From positions 1 to 21,659 of the forward strand of contig CAZLWE010000059.1 in NCBI GenBank assembly GCA_964562985.1: a DNA stretch of 21,659 bases, in the 5' to 3' direction. The position numbers were made by a program, and so were the translations under genes. Numbering within the stretch: position 1 is the stretch's first letter; every line of letters begins with the position of its first letter. The notes beneath the pieces were generated by a model. It was not told the DNA's origin. It did not search any database and was given only the letters and a program-made list of their open reading frames with translations. Source of the DNA: SHLQ01 sp964562985. GTDB lineage: Bacteria > Actinomycetota > Acidimicrobiia > Acidimicrobiales > SHLQ01. Positions 15,320 to 21,659 of the stretch are shown piece after piece.

Positions 15320-15787
15320 TCAGAAGGGGCCGAGGAATTTGGCTTGGGTGATATCGCTGCCTCGGGTGCTGAGTTCCCAGGTGGAGCCCTTTGCCCAGCC
15401 CCGGGGACCGCTAATCACCATGCCTTCTCTGGCAAGGGTTTGGATGCTGTCGGGGATGATGTCGCCATGGCTACAGAGGACAGCGGTGGTACCCGCTTGG
15501 GCGAGCACCCGCATGAGGTGCACCGCTGCCGTGGCGCTTTGGCCTTCGAGCAGTGCGTCGTGCACGACAACGTCCAGGCCGAGGCTTTCGCCCAACGGCT
15601 CCACGGTCTGACGACACCGCGTTGCGGCGCTGGTGTAGATCTCGGTGATTCCGGCGTCGCTGTACGTGGACGCAATCACTGCTGCTTGGTCATGCCCGAC
15701 CGCATCGAGAACGCGGTCGAGGTCACCGTTGTGACCCAAACTCCCGCGAGTTCCTGCTGAAGCGTGACGGATCAGATAGATCGACAT
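15320..15787 (-). CDS. Histidine phosphatase superfamily protein, SixA-like
   Basis: The 155-residue protein has the complete active site of the phosphoglycerate mutase-like superfamily: the RHA box (LIRHASAG, Arg7 and His8, the phosphorylated His), Arg57 (SAATRCRQT), Glu81 (ALLEGQ) and His107 (VLCSHGD). The small size and the GHDQAAVIAS segment put it near SixA, a phosphohistidine phosphatase, but substrate cannot be settled from sequence; sugar or nucleotide phosphates are possible. The D..R.L..G..QA region is slightly altered (GDLDRVLDAVGHDQA). It is convergent with the ligase. A TACACT hexamer ends 9 nt before the ATG. Confidence 0.85.
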   Translation of the reverse strand: MSIYLIRHASAGTRGSLGHNGDLDRVLDAVGHDQAAVIASTYSDAGITEIYTSAATRCRQTVEPLGESLGLDVVVHDALLEGQSATAAVHLMRVLAQAGTTAVLCSHGDIIPDSIQTLAREGMVISGPRGWAKGSTWELSTRGSDITQAKFLGPF

Positions 15788-15796
15788 GAAACGTGC

Positions 15797-15802
15797 AGTG
15801 TA
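15797..15802 (-). promoter_or_regulatory. Possible -10 hexamer of the histidine phosphatase gene
   Basis: TACACT on the minus strand ends 9 nt before the ATG at 15787, which would give a leader of one to three bases. It is less exact than the other TANNNT sites in the window. Confidence 0.3.
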
Positions 15803-15864
15803 CGCCAGTCATTCTCCGCAATCGCACGTTTCGCTTCACTCGGCGTGCTCTGCGGGTGGAAGCC

Positions 15865-16413
15865 TTACACGAGTGGGGTTCGGTTGAGGATGGCTCGGGC
15901 GAGGCGAGCGAGGACCCAGCCGGTGATGGCGCCTGCGGCGACGTCGGTGGCGTGATGGATCTGCACGTGAATCCGACTGGAGGCCACGATCGTGGCGAGG
16001 GCGCGAATCACTACTCGGAGCAACCAGGGCATCCCCGGGGTGAGGAACGAGGCGGCCACGACGGCCGCGCTTGCATGACCTGATGGGAAGCTCGATGTCT
16101 TTGGTTGGCGGAGCTTGAGTGGTCGATCATCGGCCTCCGGTCGTTCTCGTTCGAACAACGACTTGATCGGACCGTTGACCAGCGCGGCTTCGAGACCAAG
16201 CGCGGCGCTTGCTCGCAATGCCCGCTTCGGGTCTCGGAGTGCGATCGCTTGTGCGAGCCCGATCGCGTGCCAGATCCGCGAGAAGTTGGCTGCCTCTGAC
16301 GCGCCGTAAAACACCCGGTCGATCACGGGGTGGCCGCGAAGCGCCTCCCACGCCTCGTCAACAAACTCGTCAACTGGCTCAAAAGTATTGGGTACAGGTA
16401 TTCGCTTCTTCAC
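15865..16413 (-). CDS. PAP2-family membrane phosphatase
   Basis: The 182-residue protein has all three motifs of phosphatidic acid phosphatase type 2 enzymes. C1 is KSLFERERP (Lys84, Arg91, Pro92), C2 is PSGH (110-113) and C3 is SR-x5-H-x3-D (Ser146, Arg147, His153, Asp157). His113 and His153 are the acid/base and nucleophile. Likely substrates are lipid phosphates such as undecaprenyl diphosphate or phosphatidic acid. Hydrophobic helices lie at about 48-60, 68-83, 114-142 and 155-172. I start it at the GTG because a TAACGT hexamer lies 8 nt upstream; TTG codons at 16419 and 16422 are alternatives. The 260-bp repeat element lies directly upstream. Confidence 0.85.
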   Translation of the reverse strand: MKKRIPVPNTFEPVDEFVDEAWEALRGHPVIDRVFYGASEAANFSRIWHAIGLAQAIALRDPKRALRASAALGLEAALVNGPIKSLFERERPEADDRPLKLRQPKTSSFPSGHASAAVVAASFLTPGMPWLLRVVIRALATIVASSRIHVQIHHATDVAAGAITGWVLARLARAILNRTPLV

Positions 16414-16421
16414 CTGCAACA

Positions 16422-16427
16422 ACGTTA
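16422..16427 (-). promoter_or_regulatory. Possible -10 hexamer of the PAP2 gene, beside the repeat element
   Basis: TAACGT lies 8 nt before the GTG at 16413. The terminal inverted repeat of the neighbouring element begins 2-3 nt further upstream, so any -35 region would lie inside the element. Confidence 0.33.
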
Positions 16428-16429
16428 CC

Positions 16430-16691
16430 GCTCTGATCCCTTAGGCGCCGGGCGACTTCGTCGCGATTTTGGCGCCACGGGCTGCAGAGCATTATTCGCC
16501 GCAATCGCCGCTTCGTCGCTGCGCTCCTCTGGCTGCTCTGCGGATTTTCTTCCCTTAGGCGCCGGGCGACTTCGTCGCGATTTTGGCGCCACGGGCTGCA
16601 GAGCATTATTCGCCGCAATCGCCGCTTCGTCGCTGCGCTCCTCTGGCTGCTCTGCGGATTTTCTTCCCTTAGGCGCCTAAGGGATCACAGC
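16430..16691. repeat. Non-coding element: terminal inverted repeats around a 114-bp tandem duplication
   Basis: The ends are inverted copies of each other: 16430-16449 and 16672-16691, 20 bp with one mismatch, with core TGATCCCTTAGGCGCC. Between them a 114-bp unit occurs twice in tandem, apparently without a difference (16438-16551, 16552-16665), and the first 12 bases of a third copy make the right end. At the right end TCCCTTAGGC/GCCTAAGGGA is a perfect 20-bp palindrome (16665-16684). Each unit contains more inverted pieces: GCGAC-TTC-GTCGC, and GCAGAGC against GCTCTGC about 45 nt later. No transposase or target-site duplication is visible. The element fills the whole space between the OsmC stop and the PAP2 promoter. 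It resembles a MITE or a structured REP/BIME-like element. Confidence 0.8.
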
Positions 16692-17188
16692 TAGTACGAG
16701 ACTGTCATCTCCGGGGTGTTGGAGATCGACTGGAAAACGACGCAGTAACGCTCGGTGAGCTTGATGAGCGTGTCGATCTGGTCTTGTTCGGCGTCGGTGT
16801 CGAGGTCGAAGGTAAGGCGGATGTCTTTGAATCCGACGGGTGCCTCCTTGGACACACCGAGGGTTCCCCGAAAGTCGAGGTCTCCTTCGGCGGTGATGGT
16901 TGCGTCACGAAGATCGATCTCTATCGCGGTTGCCACCGCGTTCAGAGTGACTCCAGCGCAAGCGACGAGCGCTTCGAGGAGCATGTCACCGGAGCACAGC
17001 GACAGTCCGTCGCCGCCGGTCTTGGGATGGAGCCCGGCTTCGGCAATTTTGCCGCCGGTCTCCACCTTGCAGGTGACGCCCTCGCCGATCTTGCCGGTGG
17101 CGTTGAGGGTGATGACCGCGGAGTCTGGGTCGTCTGAGTATTGCTCTTTCAGTGGCGCTTGAAGCGCACGAAGTTCGGTTGCATCCAT
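16691..17188 (-). CDS. OsmC-family protein
   Basis: The 165-residue protein has the OsmC/Ohr fold pattern: an N-terminal beta region, the central helix GDMLLEALVACAGVTLNAVA with the first redox Cys at 77, and a second Cys at 149 in LIKLTERYCVVFQSI. These two cysteines form the thiol pair that reduces organic hydroperoxides in characterised members. Two more cysteines (C40, C65) are not usual. The subgroup (OsmC, Ohr or YhfA-like) cannot be fixed; the sequence is closer to general OsmC-like proteins than to Ohr. The TAG stop is at the edge of the repeat element. A TAGATT hexamer 6 nt before the ATG suggests its own leaderless promoter. Confidence 0.88.
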   Translation of the reverse strand: MDATELRALQAPLKEQYSDDPDSAVITLNATGKIGEGVTCKVETGGKIAEAGLHPKTGGDGLSLCSGDMLLEALVACAGVTLNAVATAIEIDLRDATITAEGDLDFRGTLGVSKEAPVGFKDIRLTFDLDTDAEQDQIDTLIKLTERYCVVFQSISNTPEMTVSY

Positions 17189-17194
17189 GGTCTC

Positions 17195-17200
17195 AATCTA
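17195..17200 (-). promoter_or_regulatory. -10 hexamer for leaderless OsmC mRNA
   Basis: TAGATT on the minus strand ends 6 nt before the ATG at 17188, with no Shine-Dalgarno sequence between. Confidence 0.45.
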
Positions 17201-17220
17201 AACCCACGACCTGTTCTCTC

Positions 17221-17236
17221 GCTCGGCGCGTCGAGC
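17221..17236. terminator. Weak hairpin downstream of the DUF4349 gene
   Basis: GCTCG-GCGCGT-CGAGC gives a 5-bp stem about 30 nt after the DUF4349 stop. No T-run follows, so this is only a possible terminator. Confidence 0.2.
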
Positions 17237-17265
17237 AATTCTGAACTTCGTAACCGGTGACGCCG

Positions 17266-18693
17266 CTACTCTTCCTCGAAGCTCGCCTCGGAGCGTGGCG
17301 GAGGCGGCATCGATGCAGCGATGCGTTCCTGCTTCTTCGTTAGTCGATTGGCTTGTAGTCGGCGCAATCCGAACCATGCCAAAGCGATGAGCGGGATGAA
17401 AATCAGCAGCGGAATGGCAAAGCCAACCACAACAACTGCGACGGTCCAGATCCGCGACAGCAGCTCAACGCCAGCACCGAAGCCGTCGCCGAAGCCCGGG
17501 TCGGCGGCATCTTCATTCACTCGAAGCCGTGGGCTGGTTTCGGTGCTGACGGTGGGAGCAGCTTGTGCATCGGTTGCGCCGTCGGTTGGGATGCCTGTGG
17601 CGCCGACTCGCAGGAACAGGTCGCGCTCGATGTCGATCTCTATGGCCTGAATAAAGGTTTGACCCGGGCGGAGTTCGTCCTCGCCGAAGACGGTGAGCAG
17701 TTGCTCGTTTCCGTCGATGGTGAGCGCAGTCTCCGTAACGGTGACGTCGCGGAGCGTCTGTTCGCCGTCGTTGCGCGCCAGGAAGCACAGGGTGACCTCA
17801 TTGCCGGGCTCAAAACGCTGGTCGCCGAAGCCGCTAGCAGGGCAGCGAGCGCCGTTGTCGTGGCCTTCATACACGCTCACCTCGAGCGAGAGGAAGTTAT
17901 CGATACGGTCTTGTTGGAGCACGAGGGTGATGGTTGCCAGGTCGATCTGGTCGCGGAGTGTCCGTAGGCGGCCTCGCATGAGCTCGAGGTCCGCTTCGCG
18001 AGCGAGAAGCAGTTCTTCGATCTGCGCGAAGTCCTCAAGGTTCGGCGCCTCCTCAAGTGCGTTGCGAAGACGTTCGACGCCTAGCTCGGCGACCTCGATA
18101 CGGCTGTTGAGGTCGACCACCCGCTCGGTGACGTCGTCGGTGGTGATCGATTGGTTGCGGAGCTCGCCGATGCCGCTGAGCGCGTCGAGCGCTTCGGAGA
18201 AATCTTCGGGAAGGACCTTGAAGGTGATTTCGCTGCGGGGTTCGTTGCCGCCAGAGCTTTCTTGTCCAAAGACAAAGCCGCCGACGTCGGTGATGATGCG
18301 TGTGGCTTCGGTTCCAGCTTCGGCGACGTTGTCGACGTCTACTGCGAGGCGAGCGGTGAAGATGATCTCGCGCCCGAGGCTCTGTGCGTCGAGGCCCTGA
18401 CCAGCGCCCCCGGAGCCCAGCGGGTTGTCCGCTTCGCCATCGGCGCTTGCTGGCTCCCCTGCATCTTCGAATGCTTCCTCGTCGCCATCGAAGGCTGCTT
18501 CGCTGTCGTCGGTTTCAAACGCGCTGGAACCGCTATCGACGGCTTCGTCCACAAAGTCGGCCGCAGAGTCGGTGGCTGCGGCGGTTTCTGCGTCGCTGCC
18601 GGAACACGCCGCCGCGACCAGCGCGATGAGCAGAAGTAGTACCCACAGACGTGAGTCTCGTGAAGAAATTCGTATGGTTGACCGGTCCGCCAT
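17266..18693 (-). CDS. DUF4349 lipoprotein with extra C-terminal domain and membrane anchor
   Basis: The 475-residue protein starts with a lipoprotein signal (LVAAAC, Cys30) and a long acidic Ser/Ala/Asp/Glu linker to about 105. The DUF4349 domain follows (about 107-265): REIIFTARLAVDVDNVAEA, IITDVGGFVFGQESSG, ITFKVLPEDFSEALDAL and GELRNQSITTDDVTERVVDLNSRI, then a coiled-coil hairpin rich in Leu/Glu/Arg and the exit strand DLATITLVLQ. Usually the protein soon enters a membrane helix; here a beta-rich domain of about 120 residues with two Cys lies before the helix (416-444), and a basic, Pro-rich cytoplasmic tail ends the protein. The role of DUF4349 is unknown; an envelope-associated function is inferred. 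A GAAAGG ribosome binding site precedes the ATG. Confidence 0.85.
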   Translation of the reverse strand: MADRSTIRISSRDSRLWVLLLLIALVAAACSGSDAETAAATDSAADFVDEAVDSGSSAFETDDSEAAFDGDEEAFEDAGEPASADGEADNPLGSGGAGQGLDAQSLGREIIFTARLAVDVDNVAEAGTEATRIITDVGGFVFGQESSGGNEPRSEITFKVLPEDFSEALDALSGIGELRNQSITTDDVTERVVDLNSRIEVAELGVERLRNALEEAPNLEDFAQIEELLLAREADLELMRGRLRTLRDQIDLATITLVLQQDRIDNFLSLEVSVYEGHDNGARCPASGFGDQRFEPGNEVTLCFLARNDGEQTLRDVTVTETALTIDGNEQLLTVFGEDELRPGQTFIQAIEIDIERDLFLRVGATGIPTDGATDAQAAPTVSTETSPRLRVNEDAADPGFGDGFGAGVELLSRIWTVAVVVVGFAIPLLIFIPLIALAWFGLRRLQANRLTKKQERIAASMPPPPRSEASFEEE

Positions 18694-18839
18694 GGCAAGA
18701 GCCTTTCGCTATGGAAGGCGTCGAACGCGCCTGTTCATTGCCTCTTCTACGTCTATCGGCAGCATCTGGTTCCGGGAAAGTCGACATTCTTGTTGGTGTG
18801 AAAGGTGGCGGGGTCGCGCGCCACGCTTGGTGGTGTCGC

Positions 18840-18845
18840 TACCGT
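18840..18845 (+). promoter_or_regulatory. Possible -10 hexamer for leaderless typA
   Basis: TACCGT lies 8 nt before the GTG at 18854. The rest of the divergent region 18694-18839 holds a GTGGCG/CGCCAC inverted repeat (18805-18824) but no gene. Confidence 0.33.
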
Positions 18846-18853
18846 TCTCTTAC

Positions 18854-20722
<1,869 letters not shown>

Positions 20723-20775
20723 GGGCTGTAGCGGGCGCGACGGCGCTCGGGCCATCACTACGTTTTGGTCGGCGG

Positions 20776-20781
20776 TACGAT
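20776..20781 (+). promoter_or_regulatory. -10 hexamer for leaderless YdjM-like gene
   Basis: TACGAT ends 6 nt before the ATG at 20788, which favours that ATG over the GTG one codon earlier. Confidence 0.4.
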
Positions 20782-20787
20782 GGGGTG

Positions 20788-21360
20788 ATGATCACCTCGA
20801 CCCATGTGGTCGCGAACGCCCTCCTCGCACGGCGCCGCCGCCGGGCTACCACGCCGAGTCCGGTTCTCCTGGAACTCGCCGAAAAGCCGCTGTGGTTTGC
20901 CATCGGTGGGCTAGCGCCTGATGTGGGGCTGACGCTGTTGACCGTTGGTGCGGCCGTGTACTTCCCGCGGTTCAAAGGCATGACCAGGCAAGAGTCGATG
21001 GAGCATGCGTTTGGAACATTGTTCTTCGAGGACCCGGGCTGGATCGCTGTCCAGAACACCCTGCACAGTCCAATCATTACCGGGGCAATGGCGCTCGCAG
21101 GCCGAAAGTTCAACTCACCCAAGTTGACGGCGTTCGCGCTTGGCTGCTTGGCCCACATCGGGATGGATCTGCCAGTGCACCACAACGACGGCCCGTTGAT
21201 CTTCTTCCCATTTGATTGGAAGACCCGAATCGACAGCCCGGTCAGTTACTACGACCGCGACTACTACGGCGGGATCGTTGCCCCGATCGATATGGCGATC
21301 ACCGTCCTCGGAGGAGCATTCCTCGCAGGGAAGTGGTGGCGAGACCGACGAATCTGGTAG
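20788..21360 (+). CDS. YdjM-like putative membrane-bound metal-dependent hydrolase
   Basis: The 190-residue protein has the sequence landmarks of the YdjM/DUF457 group: an N-terminal THxxxANALLA (His6), an IGGLAPDVG segment (Asp45), NTLHSP (His93, Ser94), and LGCLAHIGMDLPVHH (His123, Asp127, His131-132) followed by FFPFDW. These His and Asp residues could bind a metal ion. Hydrophobic stretches lie near 35-58, 93-105, 114-127 and 167-180. The C-terminal part with aromatic residues (SYYDRDYYGG) is less conserved. No substrate is known and annotation is at family level only. It lies 65 nt after typA and seems to have its own promoter. Confidence 0.65.
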   Translation: MITSTHVVANALLARRRRRATTPSPVLLELAEKPLWFAIGGLAPDVGLTLLTVGAAVYFPRFKGMTRQESMEHAFGTLFFEDPGWIAVQNTLHSPIITGAMALAGRKFNSPKLTAFALGCLAHIGMDLPVHHNDGPLIFFPFDWKTRIDSPVSYYDRDYYGGIVAPIDMAITVLGGAFLAGKWWRDRRIW

Positions 21361-21369
21361 CGGTTCGCG

Positions 21370-21659
21370 TTACGCGGCGGGTTCGCAGTCGTAGTCGATG
21401 ACTTGTCCGGCTGGGCGGACGCGTATGAAGTACGTATCGTTTTGGTTGCCGAGGGGGTCGTTGAGCAAGTCGCCGCCGTTGGTAACGGTGCCGATCCAGA
21501 AGCCATTTCGCAGGACGTTGATGGTGTTGTTGGGTATCGACCATTCGACGGTGATGGCGCCGTCGGGGTTCACAACGACCTGGCAAACCGCTGGTGGTGC
21601 TGGATCAACCGGGGCAGGATCTACCGGGGCAGGATCGACGGGTGCTGGGTCAACGGGTG
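21370..21659 (-). CDS. C-terminal part of a secreted protein with PVDPA repeats (5' end outside window)
   Basis: The reverse-strand frame is open to the right edge of the window. It begins with four PVDPA units, then PPAVCQVVVNPDGAITVEW and a small domain with a GFWIGTVTNGG segment, and ends RPAGQVIDYDCEPAA. Two cysteines probably form a disulfide, and the Pro/Asp repeat is a spacer of the type found in surface or secreted proteins. I do not recognise the domain. An internal GTG at 21573 could be mistaken for the start, but the repeat continues upstream in frame. It converges with the YdjM-like gene, stops 9 nt apart. Confidence 0.6.
   Translation of the reverse strand, partial: PVDPAPVDPAPVDPAPVDPAPPAVCQVVVNPDGAITVEWSIPNNTINVLRNGFWIGTVTNGGDLLNDPLGNQNDTYFIRVRPAGQVIDYDCEPAA
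21595..21657 (-). repeat. 15-bp tandem repeat coding for PVDPA
   Basis: Four copies of a 15-nt unit close to CCGGTNGATCCNGCN follow each other at the right edge, with mostly third-base differences. The array may continue outside the window. Confidence 0.8.

Noticed and set aside
16330..16680. Open frames through the 114-bp repeat giving tandem 38-residue units
   Set aside because: They exist because 114 is divisible by three; the plus frame starts inside the PAP2 gene and the products have no plausible start signal or composition.
16430..16691. CRISPR array
   Set aside because: There are only two long tandem units without spacers and no cas genes nearby.
18425..18853. N-terminal extension of TypA by 143 codons
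   Set aside because: It overlaps the DUF4349 gene on the other strand and has no similarity to TypA; the family N-terminus begins right at GTG 18854.
21595..21657. CRISPR-like or regulatory short repeats at the right edge
   Set aside because: The 15-bp units are contiguous, in frame and differ mostly at third bases, so they are coding PVDPA repeats.

Overview
The window reads as a chromosomal segment of a high-GC actinobacterium. An Acidimicrobiia-type marine or freshwater lineage is my best guess. Support for this is the LAXTG surface protein with a class E-like sortase, the LigB-type ATP-dependent DNA ligase, septum-formation and DUF4349 lipoproteins, and a set of starts that look leaderless (TANNNT hexamer 6-8 nt before ATG/GTG). 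The class assignment is inference; no rRNA is present. I see no phage, insertion sequence with a transposase, or CRISPR array.

Layout. (1) 1-2136: the end of a sortase-anchored Ca-binding repeat protein, a tRNA-Leu(UAA), an HNH endonuclease, and an SH3b lipoprotein whose start lies inside a perfect palindrome. (2) 2145-6368, all minus strand: sortase and septum-formation-like lipoprotein, then DUF5317-like membrane protein, small membrane protein, TetR regulator, and a short gene that makes sense only if an in-frame TGA is read as selenocysteine (SelW/Rdx-like, CxxU). (3) 6576-13633, plus strand: a tightly overlapping cytochrome c maturation (System I) operon, ccmA-ccmB-ccmC-ccmD-like-ccmE-ccmF-ccmG-ccmH-ccmI-like. 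It includes a 55-residue ccmD candidate. A LigB-type DNA ligase follows 11 nt later. (4) 15320-18693, minus strand: histidine phosphatase, PAP2 phosphatase, a non-coding 260-bp element with terminal inverted repeats around a 114-bp tandem duplication, an OsmC-family protein, and a DUF4349 lipoprotein. (5) 18854-21659: typA/bipA, a YdjM-like membrane protein, and the 3' end of a secreted protein with PVDPA repeats running off the right edge.

How the genes fit together. The ccm block is one functional unit: heme is delivered through CcmABCD to CcmE, and CcmF/CcmH/CcmI with the thioredoxin-like CcmG attach it to apocytochromes, pointing to respiration with c-type cytochromes. The sortase may anchor the LAXTG protein about 5 kb away. 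Envelope functions (SH3b, septum-formation, DUF4349, sortase, PAP2) are over-represented, and several carry the same Thr/Ala/Pro-rich linkers. The selenoprotein candidate, placed directly behind a TetR regulator and followed by a plausible bacterial SECIS hairpin, is the most notable item.
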